Part shown: in pieces, positions 12,801 through 23,125 of the stretch | Layout: every line of letters starts with the position of its first letter | How positions within the stretch are numbered: the first letter of the stretch is position 1 | Assembly: GCA_037954665.1 (NCBI GenBank) | Contig: JBBMOL010000013.1 | Coordinates: 6,758,001 to 6,822,000, forward strand | Direction: 5' to 3' | Origin: Laguncularia racemosa | Taxonomy: Eukaryota; Streptophyta; Magnoliopsida; Myrtales; Combretaceae | DNA length: 64,000 nucleotides | Translations under genes and position numbers: made by a program | The notes under the pieces: generated by a model | What the model saw: only the letters and a program-made list of their open reading frames with translations | Database searches by the model: none | Told to the model about the DNA's origin: nothing

Positions 12801-15800
12801 ATTAAGTGAAGCAAGTCCTATTCCTTGTGCAATTTAAAAAAAAAAAAAAAAAGTCCAATTCCATACCCAGCAAGTTTGTAATACAATCTCTAAATCGAAC
12901 CGGTAAATTTGTGGTATAATTGATAAATCAGTCTAATATTAGTGACCTATAAGGATCTAATCATCCCATTTGTTTGTAGCAGGTACAAGGTGCATTGAAA
13001 TGTGACTAACATGAAAATGTGAAAGTGTATGAGGGCTATAACCTGTCAAGTATTTGCTAGGCTTACAACATAATGTGGAAAGGCAGGATTACTGTTGAAT
13101 ACCACCAGGTCAGTTTATGATAAGTTGTTACAAGTGATGATGAAAAGCTCAAATTGAGTAAGTTAAGAAGCTATTGATAAAGAGGCCTTATTGTGTTTGC
13201 TTTTTCACCTAAGTATATCGTGCAATTGCTCCAGCATTGAGAAATTGTTGATTGACTTGTATTACTGTGTCATCATCTGTTCTCTTGTTTTGTACTCACT
13301 TAGCTTCTTGAAAAACTGAGGGGTTAGTATTTTGCTAATCTTAGGTACAGATGCTGAAGATTAAGATTGTCAGTTGGTTTTGGGATCTTTTGAAAGCATT
13401 AGCTCAACAGGAAAGGAAATCTAGGCTTTTGGCAACTCCTATATGTAATAGATAGCTGTGTCACATTATAAATAGATGTGTGGATCATATGTAAATAGGA
13501 AGTCAGTTGTAATTTCCCAGCCATGGTTTTGTAATCATAATACCCGCAGGGGGGATGCTAATGAACTGGAGATAGCCAGCCAGGTTCGCATAGGCACTTT
13601 TGATATTTGATATGAGGTGTTGATCCATTAGTTAGGCGTGAAATCTTAGAAGTCATTGCGCAAAGTGCGCTGTTTACTACAAGTGACTATAATGTTGATT
13701 GAGGAAAACAGGTACAGGTGTTAAGTGAGAATTGCCTTATCTCAGGATAACATAACAACTTGTCTTCCAGGCTCCAGGTTTGAATGGTTTAGGGTCGTAA
13801 AATAGTTAGCATTACGTAACTAGTGCTAAAAGCTTTAACTTAACTAGCGATGCATTCTCACACCATTGATAATGTCCGAAGCACGTTCATCACTGCATTC
13901 CGATTCAATAGCAAGGACATTTTCAGAATAGAAGAAATCAGACATACCTTCGTCGCCAGCCAACGTATTTCAGAACAACCTTGTGCAACTAGAGCAGCCA
14001 TCGAATTGTTACCTAAATTCATCCCTTCAACAATTCCAGCTGCTATTGCCAAGACGTTCTTGAGTGCACCTGTTATTTCCACCCCTGTAACATCACTGGA
14101 GTCATCAGATGTTACAAAGTGAACTCATCAACTTCAACCATAAACCTATATCATTCACAAGCCCAAGCTAGAGACGGTAATCAAAATGGTCAGACAAGAA
14201 GTATAAGGATTGTTTTCTACAGGAAGTATCTGGAACGTATTTTTACATGGGATAAGATCAGATGGCAAATGATATAGTGGCAGCTGAGGATCTACAAAGC
14301 AATGATGCGAGCGAAAATGGCACAAGGAAATCAGTTAACACGTCTATCACAAAAGGAAATTTGGACAGCACTAGAGCACTTGTACTGCAATGGAATTACA
14401 AGAAATCAACGCATCCAGTTATGAGTCCCTTTACACTAACCTTGACCACCAACGTGCCTTCTGACACCACAACAAAAAATTAAAATTTAAAAAAGGTGCA
14501 TTTTCCTCATATTTATGAGATCTCCTTCCATTTACTTTAGTAATTCAATTACCATTTCATTCGATATTCTTAATGGAATATTATAAGATTTTGTTTCACG
14601 CCATCTTAAGTTGGTATAGCTCTTCTTATCCTTGCCTGATGTAACAATGATTGCTTTCACGTACAAAACCTAATAGACGTTAGCACATGCCATTAGCCAA
14701 TAATATTGAAAGAACAACGAATACCTTGTGGTATTGATTCTCAGGTAATTGGAGGCTAGGAGTTGTTGAGCAGCATTTGCTAGCTTCTTATCTTTTGAAG
14801 CTACCACCATCGCTGCAAAATTCACAAGGAAAAAATGAAAAAAGAAGGATAGAAATACAGAATTCCAGCTCCGAGCACGAGCAGATTCTTAGAATCAAAC
14901 AAGCATACAACAAAGCTACCTGTTGGAAGCTTATTCATCAACTCCAATGCAAACGATGGCCCAGATAGTGCAATAAAAGGTTGTCGAGGATTCTTCAGTG
15001 ACTGGGGAATAACCTGAGACATCATCCTTAGCGTATGAAGCTCCAAGCCTTTACTCAAAGATATAAATGGCAAGGTTGGACTGACATGATCTGCAACACC
15101 TTCAAGAAAAGCTGCACTGAACTGCATAATGGAAAAGAAATGAAAAGAAAAGGCTTTGCTTAAGGTTAATGCGATAATTGCCAGAAAACATTGTACACAG
15201 ATTCATGATTCAGTATGCAGATTCTGCAGTGTCTAACGTTTGGCACAGTTGAGAACCAAATTGATGAAACCAATATTTCCAACACCCAACAAACAAGCAG
15301 GTGAAAGCATTACAAGCTAACTACATCAGAGCTTAGTGCTACTCCTTTATGAGCTGATTGATCCCATAGAAGGATGCACAAGAGGGGGGAGGAAAAGATT
15401 TCATGAAACATGATCAATACCAGAAAAGGATATCAGGTTGTAATTAGATCTTATCAAAAGCCTCCCCAGCATGCAGTAATTGCCTATTAGAATGACTCTT
15501 AGGTAACTTGCGCAACTCTGGAGGAGATTTAAGTTGTGAATGGAACAATAGAAATGGAAGTGCATGGGGAAAAAAAAGCTACAATCTATCGACTTAGTGT
15601 TAAAATAAAATCAACAGACCTGCACAGGCACTGCATGAAGGCAATAATCAGCATTAGTAAAAGCCGATTTGACATCTGTTGTGGCAATCACATTTTTTGG
15701 AAGCTTGTGTTTTGGGAAATACTTGCTGAAAGAAATGGATACAGGAAAAAAAATAAATCTCTCCAGACATACTGAGAGACGGTTTAATCCATTATTACGA

Positions 15801-16866
15801 GCAATAAAGCAGAAAGAATACTCGCCAATTACGGTGATCATGGTTGATGGATTGACAAACAACGGGGTCCCTTACAAGCATATGAACTTCTATTTGATCC
15901 TTTCTACTTGCAACATGAGCAGCCATTGCTGTTCCAAAAGAACCACCTCCAAGCACAACCACCTATAAGCCAAAGGGAACAATGCACAATCATAAAAGGG
16001 AGATCTTCACTTCTATGGGGTGATATCAAAATGGAACAGAGTAACAATATAAAAGAGTATCTTAGAATGAAATTGAAATGTTAAATCAAACGAGTGCGAG
16101 TTTGTTGAGCATGATGATTTTCCAAACCTTTATAGACATGCATTGATTATTTGCTAGTAAAGCGATTGAGTTAGCTAGTAATGCTTAGTTATAGGAGCCC
16201 GTTGGAGACGATGGTTGCAAGTTGAAACCTGTGGCTAGCAAATTCAACACCCAAACCATAGGATGGCATATTTAGTAAATGAAGCTACGGCAACATAGGA
16301 CCTAAAACCAAGATATCAAAATGCACAAATATGCAATGGCATGTCTTATCAGATACAAATTCCTCGTAATAGCCATGATCGTAAGATCAACTTATGTAGC
16401 ATTTTCATAAGGCTGTATCATGCTACATAATTTATATAAATATAAAGAAAAAGAAAGGATCTTGATTCTTGACCTTGTTGGTACGTTCAAGAATATCGGT
16501 CTTGGCTTTCGAACGCCAGGACCTAGACCACCGAACCAGCTTCTCCCACGCCATTCTCACCACTTTCCTTCTTTCCCTCGTCGTACCCGTACGTTCTGCT
16601 GCTTCAACTTCAACGTTCGCTTTGACTTCTTCGCTCTCGTCTTTTCTTACAATTGTGTCACTAAAGGACGACGTATCAGAAGGAGGGTCGGCGGCCGAGC
16701 AAAAACATGGAGAAGGATGAAAATGGTGGAGAGAAATGGGTTTGGAAGGGAATAAGGAGGAATTGGAAAGGAGTTTTGGAGGGTTTAGGTGGTTAGCGGC
16801 CGAGTATGGGAGCGGGACTGCAAGTGTGTGCTTCAAGAACAGTGTTGGCTCTGCTATAGCCGCCAT
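3891..16866 (-). CDS. GLY1: Plastid NAD-dependent glycerol-3-phosphate dehydrogenase, nine exons, 462 aa
   Basis: The enzyme reduces dihydroxyacetone phosphate to glycerol 3-phosphate in plastids, feeding the prokaryotic glycerolipid pathway (the SFD1/GLY1 family of Arabidopsis). Reading frame and splice sites give exons 16866-16474, 15962-15826, 15725-15620, 15121-14920, 14812-14725, 14095-13948, 4388-4239, 4157-4008 and 3905-3891, which total 463 codons with no internal stop. Residues 1 to about 70 are Ser- and Pro-rich and poor in acidic residues, like a chloroplast transit peptide. Exon 2 opens with the Rossmann motif VVVLGGGSFGTAMAAH (from residue 132). SLSKGLE is in exon 4, the catalytic-type lysine of GALKNVLAIAAG is at about residue 321 in exon 6, and GLSGTGDIMLTC is in exon 7. 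Exon 9 is only 15 bases (VEEV plus stop). Intron 2 uses a GC donor. Intron 6 is 9,559 bases because it contains an LTR retrotransposon in the opposite orientation. The gene looks intact; Arabidopsis GLY1 is about 420 residues, and the extra length is mostly N-terminal. Confidence 0.92.
4389..6308. other. Intron 6 of the GLY1-type gene, part distal to the retrotransposon
   Basis: No host coding sequence is present between exon 7 and the LTR at 6309. Most of it is AT-rich. A distinctly GC-richer block at about 5440-5590, with CCGGCCG and GTGGCCGG motifs, is followed by long AT-rich sequence. This resembles part of a long LTR of another, older retroelement into which the 6309-11798 element inserted, but I could not find matching ends. 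Confidence 0.4.
6309..6568 (+). repeat. 5' LTR of the gypsy element
   Basis: This copy starts TGATAGGG and ends TCTTGTCA. It matches 11542-11798 over its full length with scattered substitutions and a few small indels. It begins with TG and ends with CA, as LTRs do. Confidence 0.88.
6639..7980 (+). pseudogene. gag pseudogene of the gypsy element
   Basis: The frame begins with ATG at 6639. Its first 65 residues are heptad-patterned and rich in Glu, Gln, Met and Lys (DIHSEVAEIQHQLASM and similar), as in the coiled-coil N terminus of many plant gypsy Gag proteins. A TAG at about 6927-6929 ends the first open stretch. Beyond it the capsid-like region continues only in pieces interrupted by stops and frame changes up to about 7950. 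It cannot encode a full Gag. Confidence 0.7.
7950..11276 (+). pseudogene. pol pseudogene (protease, reverse transcriptase, RNase H, integrase)
   Basis: The protease/RT linker is open from 7983 to 8507 and contains GVDVILRMAWL, the usual end of a retropepsin domain. Reverse transcriptase follows, with VMPFGLTNA near 8850. The catalytic box reads FYDIL (Tyr codon at 8947-8949), so the first aspartate is lost. The RNase H-like region is near 9330-9700 (DALSR at about 9690). The integrase has SMDFVGGL near 10140 and VSDRN near 10320, but the conserved Glu of NGQTE is Lys (codon 10434-10436). Premature stops are mostly TAG or TGA where the family has Gln, Arg or Trp codons, the pattern left by cytosine deamination. 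It is not functional. Confidence 0.85.
11542..11798 (+). repeat. 3' LTR of the gypsy element
   Basis: This is the partner of 6309-6568. It lacks a three-base stretch present in the left copy near its middle and carries mostly transition differences. The flank to the right (11799 onward) does not repeat the flank on the left. Confidence 0.88.
11799..13947. other. Intron 6 of the GLY1-type gene, part proximal to exon 6
   Basis: This is non-coding sequence between the retrotransposon and exon 6. It is less AT-rich than the rest of the intergenic DNA and shows no open frames. The sequence around 13290-13620, with TACTCACTTAG and repeated AGGTACAG motifs, looks like regulatory parts of a long retroelement LTR. 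This agrees with the idea of an older element surrounding the 6309-11798 insertion. No ends were identified. Confidence 0.35.
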
Positions 16867-18998
16867 GGATACTACTATTTTGTAGGGAGAGATGAGAAGG
16901 GAAGAAACGAAAAGAAGGCGTGTGGACGGTTGAAGGCTGGAACAGTATTTTTATCCGTTGGGAGTTTCGGAATCGGCGCGAGGATTGCGCTCATACATTG
17001 GAAATACTTTTCTTTGTCGGTCAGAAATATTTTTCAAATAAAAACACAGTTTGAATTTATAGGAAATAGTGCTGTAAATACTGATGTTTCCGTATTGGAA
17101 TCCACTTCCTCGCTAAAAAAGGTATGATATACGGTAACTGGTAAAAAGAAAAAAAGAATTTTAAAATATTTTCTTTGTAGCATAATCATATTATTAAAAG
17201 AAATCTTACACATTTAAAGATATTATTGTTATTATATAATTAAGAAAGAAAACATATATCTAAGTTATTTGAGCTAGTTTTATAGGAATATGTGTTGATA
17301 AATAAAATTTTCGTCGTATCCTTTACCCACATTATTTAAGGGGGGACGTGAATGTCTTGATGTAATATTTGAATTTCTCAAATTAACACCCTTTCCTTAG
17401 AAAAGAAGAAGGTATCTATTTGTATTGGATAGTTATGCAATTATTTTTTATTTTTTTTATAATTTGAATTTTGAAAAGATAATAAAAAATTATATATATA
17501 TATATATATATTTAATTTTATAACTTAATAGTTTATAGACAATGAGAATAAATATTTAATTTTTTATTATAAAATTATTTGGTATTATTTAGGCATCCGA
17601 ATTGTAAGTCTATCATTTTTATTAGTACTTCTATGTATAATTATTTTGGCACCATAAACGGGTATATCGTGGCTAGTGTTGTTTTCCTGTAAATGGGCAA
17701 ATCGGCCCTCTCGCACTTATAACCCAAGCCTAGCCAGAAAACAAAAGATGGCGCCCATCAATTTACCCAACCCGCTCATGTTCATGCTATGGGAGGGGCC
17801 ATCTCAACAGGCCCACTACCAGCAACCAGCCATCACAGCTCCCACTCATACTACCCGCCAGCTACTTCTGTTTAATTTGTAGAGGCCCCAGGCACTTAAA
17901 ATAAACAATCTCGTGACAACACACCTCAAACATTCTTCCTATTTAATCCACGTGGCTGTCCCATGATGCTAGTACATACGGAATGGATCAAGGATAATCG
18001 TACAGATTTTGACTTTCTTCATGTTGTGAATACAAGTTTCAAGCAAGCTTAAGGATCGGTACAATGTTATACCTCATATCTCATTGGCTGATTATACATT
18101 CAAAAAGAAGATAAAGTTTTCATTTTATTACTTTTTACTTCTTTTTTTATTTATTTTAATCAAAGTAAAATTATCACATGTTTGAATACTTTTTTGTTTT
18201 TTAAGACTTTGTGATCAAATATTTATTATTAAAGATAGATTGATTAAGTGTATATATAGCAAAATATAAAATTAGAATTTGTGTATTGGTTGCAACTAAG
18301 TTTGAAACCTGATTTAGAGTAACTGACCCCACTGACAAGAGGTGCATTGGGACTCATTCCATGAAGTGAATGGTATAATTCTAAACACAACCCAACCCCT
18401 AAGTATCACCCACCCACCATATTTTATTAATTACTTCATCAGTTAAACTTGGTCTAGACACTTCTTTTTCACAATAGCTTGCAGGAGACGGATGAACTAA
18501 TAGCTAACACTTTTATTCTATTATATACTTTGGATTATTATTAATCCAAAACACCGAGATAGCCTGAAGAAACACGTTTCCTCCCGTACCGATAATACTC
18601 ACCACCATTGAACTATAACAAAAGGTCAATCTTAGGTTTAACATTGGGCGAAGCTTTTCCTCATCGAAAATTCTCTCTAACATCGTCCTTCTTTTTACAT
18701 CAACCTAATTCAATACAATCATGCCCTTTCTTATCATTTTGGCCTCTTGGAAGTTGTACATGAAAAGGCATCCATGCCCAGAAATATAAGGTAAGAGTGT
18801 CTTTACTAATGTGAAGGTGGTGGTGTTTAATTTGATAGTTCGTATTATTGTCAAATATTACCGTATTAATCAACGTAGCAGCCAAAGGTCGATATTGGCC
18901 GATGATGGATTGGTATGCTTATTGAAAGTTTCTATAATCCTGATTGATTCATGACTATCGTTTTATTTAAGGTTGTACGGAAAAAAAAACAAAAAACC
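16867..18998. promoter_or_regulatory. Upstream region of the GLY1-type gene and intergenic DNA
   Basis: The promoter of the minus-strand dehydrogenase gene should lie just above 16866. I could not identify a convincing TATA box. A dinucleotide run of about ten TA units occupies 17490-17511. No coding feature is supported in the interval. Confidence 0.35.
17490..17511. repeat. (TA)n microsatellite
   Basis: About ten uninterrupted TA units lie in AT-rich flanking DNA. Confidence 0.85.
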
Positions 18999-19220
18999 AT
19001 GGTGAAGAAGAGAAGGGACGATCGAAAGAATCACCTTAGCAAGAGAAGCAAATACGCTGGAGGAAGAAACAAAAGATGTTGCTGTTTGCCTTGTTTTGGG
19101 GTGTTTTCCATGGTTAGAGGAATTAGGAGATGTGGCTTTGTGACATGTTTTCCTGTCATCCATTGCTTTGGATGTGATGAAAGTAGACATCGCCACCATC
19201 ACAACAGGCATTTCTATTAG
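18999..19220 (+). CDS. Small Cys-rich protein with His-rich tail, 73 aa
   Basis: The start is the ATG at 18999 in the favourable context ACCATGG; an upstream in-frame ATG at 18951 adds only a low-complexity Lys stretch. The N-terminal 30 residues are strongly basic (Lys/Arg-rich). A compact core follows with four clustered cysteines (RCCCLPCFGVF), then MVRGIRRCGFVTCFPV and HCFGCDE, and the last dozen residues alternate His and Arg (RHRHHHNRH). The hydrophobic, Cys-studded core could be a membrane-associated segment, possibly palmitoylated, and the tail could bind metal; both points are inference. The layout is reminiscent of small uncharacterised plant proteins with basic, Cys and His blocks. 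It lies between the GLY1-type gene and the response regulator, on the opposite strand to both. Confidence 0.5.
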   Translation: MVKKRRDDRKNHLSKRSKYAGGRNKRCCCLPCFGVFSMVRGIRRCGFVTCFPVIHCFGCDESRHRHHHNRHFY

Positions 19221-22200
19221 TCAACCCACAATTTTAATTCCCATGTTATTTTTATTATTAGGGAAATAAATAATGGTTGTCTTAATTTTCGTGGGTCGCT
19301 ACGATTTTTAAGCATGTATTGGATAGGATGTATATAGATGGAATTTGTGATTTTTTTTTTTTTGGTAATTACTTATTTTGATATATATGAATGTTTCGAA
19401 ATAAAATGGATTGAAATAAACTAAAATAAAATATAAAAAATAGTAATGCAATATCAAATTTATTTTTATGTTTGAAAATAATTACGGAATGGAATAGTAT
19501 TTATCAAAAATATTATTAATTAGTGAATATAATAAATTATATTTAAAAAATAATTTAAATAATTATCATTAATAAAAATAAATTAAAATTGCAATTTTAC
19601 TTTCTAAAAGTATAATCGAGTTCCCTCACAAAATTGGAATTGCAATTCATTAGAGAATGACAATTCTAATATCTAAAAGTGTTTTCAAATATATATAAAA
19701 AACAAAAAAACAACAAATCCATTCCAACGTATGCATAATAACATTTTTCATATAGCTCCTTGGATATAAAGGGAGAAGGATTTTTCTACCCTGCTTTTGC
19801 CAATTTTGCTTAGCTTTCTTATAGGAAATACTGCCTACGGAGACCAGAATTATGACACACAGCCACCGGTTAGTAGTATAAGGATAAATTAACGCTTTAG
19901 AAAATAAAAAATAAACAATAACTATACAATACCAAAATTGACCTCGGAAACTCCAATCAACGAAAAACCACGATGCTTAATGCAAAAAATCTTCTCCTAT
20001 CATTAAACAATGGGCTTACAAAATATATATTCTTTAGTTTAACCAATGATAATTGAATTTTAATCAAACTTATAGATAAATAATAGCAAAACAAGCCAAT
20101 TACAAAATAGTGAAAACATGTATTTAATATGAATAATAAAAAAGGATCAACAAAAATCTCAATGATTATATGGAATTTATTCTTGTATTTTGGTACTAGT
20201 CTATTATCTTTAGGGTTTTCCATCTTTTTTTACCTTTTCTAGCATGGGCTTATATGAGGTGGGCAGAAATCTCTTCATCTCCTCCTCCAACTCATGTGAG
20301 GGGTTCCATTGTAAACATTATAAATAAGTAACGAGTTTTTTTTCTTAGATAGAGCTCTTTTGAGGAATTTTATTAGAAGTATCAAATGAAACTTTAACTC
20401 TACTTCAACATCTTTCCTATTTATTAGCCAATAGTGCTAGAGTGTTAGAATTGACACCATGCTCTTTTCTTTTGACTTCTATATTCATCAAACTATTTTC
20501 TGACCTCTTTATTCACCATCATGATAATAAGCTTTCTTTCTAGAGCAAAATCAATAGCATATACACAAGTGTTTCCCAATTGGCAGGTGGTGAAATCAAC
20601 AATAATAATCCTTACATCTCATAATCAAGAATCAACTTCATGGCAGTCAACTAATTCACTAGACCTAGAAAATAATGTAAGTACTCTATCAAATTGGATT
20701 TATCCTTTTACTTCAACTCACCTATCAAGGTGGTTTTATTCAAGGCAATTTACCTCTCATACATGAACTCTAATTTCTTGTATAGAACAACTATCTTGGT
20801 TTTTCAAGTAATATGATGATACACTCTCCAATCCACTCCATCCAATTGCTTGATACACCGGTCACTTTCTATGAATGATCACCTAATTGATCAAGGTAAT
20901 TCTTTTGGTTTTGTATTATCACCACTATATAAATCTTGACAATATGAAAGAACTTTCATTATTGAGTTCCAAAGTAAATAAATTGAAAAGTTTAATTTTA
21001 TCATAGTGCTTGATAATTCAGCCGTGTTTATGTAACACAAATAACTATTTTAGTAATTTAGCTTTGATATCACTTGTTACGAAAAGTTATGCAAATTTTT
21101 TCCTCTTATGTAATGACGGTAAGCAATCATAGTGAAGCTAGAAATCATTTATAACCATGAAACACCATAGTTTACATTAAAATCCATAGTTGGGGATAAA
21201 TTACGGGATCATAGCATAAAAAACTTCCACTGTTGATAAATAATAAACTTACAAGAAAAAAAAATGTTTACCAAATCCATAAATATCATAAAAATATATG
21301 TTTAATAGGAACAATGGCAAATGAGTTGATAAAGATTTATACCTATCACCTAATAGCACCCCCTATCAATTACCAGGAAATTTGTGTTAAACTATCACCA
21401 CAAGCCGAATTTCGTATGCTGTCCAATTGTAGATCTAAAATTGCTTCGTTGAGCTAAATGAAACCTTACAAAGACCAAAATCGAGTAACTGGCATTTTCC
21501 TTTCAGTTTTCGGTACAGTGGAGTACTTGCGTACCTTGCCCCTCCTTTTGGCACAAGATTTAGGTTAAGAATCTTTATGAAAGGTACGAAAGGATAAAGA
21601 AAGTTCCTTAAAGGACCATTGCCTGCTGCCTACGCTTACTATTTATTTATTTATTTTCTAACAAAGTAGTCAAATCTCCTTCCACTCCTTGTAATTTTTT
21701 TTGGGCAGAAGAATCCGTTGCTTTGCGATGACAATTTAGTCATTGCCTACTGAAATGGGTCGATTTTTTTTCCCTTAATTTCTTTGTTTTACTCTATAAA
21801 TATGTGTATAATTTTTATTATTTCATTTTTATTTTACTTAAATAATCCTAAAAACTATTAAAAGTATTGGTGTGAAAATAGTAATAACATGAAACCTACA
21901 AATCTTTTAACAAAAATTTAGAAAATTCTTTTTAAGAATTTTAAGAACAAAGGTGGAGAAATCCTTAAAAAGAAATAATTTCTTAAGATCTTGATGTGTA
22001 GAGGTAAACGAGAAATCTATTTTACAAAATACTCATATGTAACTCACTGAACTAAATAAGATAAAGGTGGATGTGGTATGATTTAACCTTTGAAGTAAAC
22101 CAAACTGTATATTATGGCTCAGTTTTTTTTCTTAAATCGAATTTGACCATATAGTTTAATTTGTGTTTTTTTCAAACCTAAAAAAAAAAAAAAAATTGGT

Positions 22201-23125
22201 TGATTCATTTCATAATTCAAACCATTTTTATACATATTATTAATTTTTTATATATAAGTAATAAGTTAATAAAAAACTATATTTGACATAAAAAAAAGAT
22301 TTAATTTATTATCATTTCTTCAATATCATTCACCATCTTCGATGTCCATTCAATATTTTGAAGATTTTATCATCTCTCTAAAAGTAATTAATAATGAGAT
22401 ATGAATATGAGGTTTTTCTATTCCATACTCATCTTTGGAACCTTTATTCTAAGGTATACAGATACAAGTTCAGAAATATCATTTACTAGCTATATGAAAA
22501 TTATTTAATAATCTTCAAGATTAAAGATGCTCTTCTAAACCCTAATGAATTGAATCTAAACATCCAACAATTAGAAGATGAAAATGTGGTCAAAGCTTGC
22601 TTCTCTCATAAGCTACTTGAACTTGGCTTGGACACATGTATGAGTTTGATCCTACTATGGTTGAGGTGAGCTTGACTCAAACTACTCAAGAAGTTTGTGC
22701 AAAGATCTATTTAGTTTAATGTTGAGTCTTATCCAATTTAAGTATAATTTGAACTTTAACATAAATCTAATAAAAGAGAAAATAAAATTTTGTAAATTGT
22801 ATATTAAATCTAAATGAATTTAGTTTGAACATGATATACAGCTTTTTAAATTAAGCTTGAATTAGGAGTTTTCGATTTAAACCGTTGTTTGATCTAGTTT
22901 GGTTTGTTTACTATTATCATGTCAAGGTACTAGCTTTTTCAAAATAAAAATAAAAAAATCCTACATCAACCAGCGAAAAAACAATAATCCAACATTAACC
23001 ATCTGACACAAGATGCACAGTTAAATTAATTTGTATGAACAAGACAAAATATACTCCGAACCGAACGAGGGCTTCATCTTACAATTGCAGAATTTCTCAA
23101 TGTTGTTAATCTAGTGAGCTTCTAT
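19221..23125. other. Intergenic DNA between the small ORF and the response regulator, no gene supported
   Basis: Only scattered open frames of AT-biased composition occur here, for example 20521-20766 and 21233-21457; none shows a motif. A possible MITE is listed separately at 19312-19734. The stretch at about 22100-22920 is rich in alternating TTGAACTTG-like and AAGCTTG-like words, typical of decayed repeats. Confidence 0.4.
19312..19734. mobile_element. Possible MITE with imperfect terminal inverted repeats
   Basis: The left end, GCATGTATTGGATAGGATG, is an imperfect inverted repeat of the right end, which on the opposite strand reads GCATACGTTGGAATGGATT. The interior is AT-rich and non-coding and contains several GGAATGGAAT/ATTCCATTCC-like words, as in common plant MITEs. 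I could not settle the target duplication, so the boundaries are tentative. Confidence 0.3.

Noticed and set aside
13850..14122. 90-codon plus-strand frame
   Set aside because: It is the complement of exon 6 of the dehydrogenase gene, whose minus-strand frame has clear family motifs and splice sites.
20521..20766. 81-codon plus-strand frame, considered as a retroelement or host gene piece
   Set aside because: No recognisable motif on either strand; composition follows the AT-rich background.
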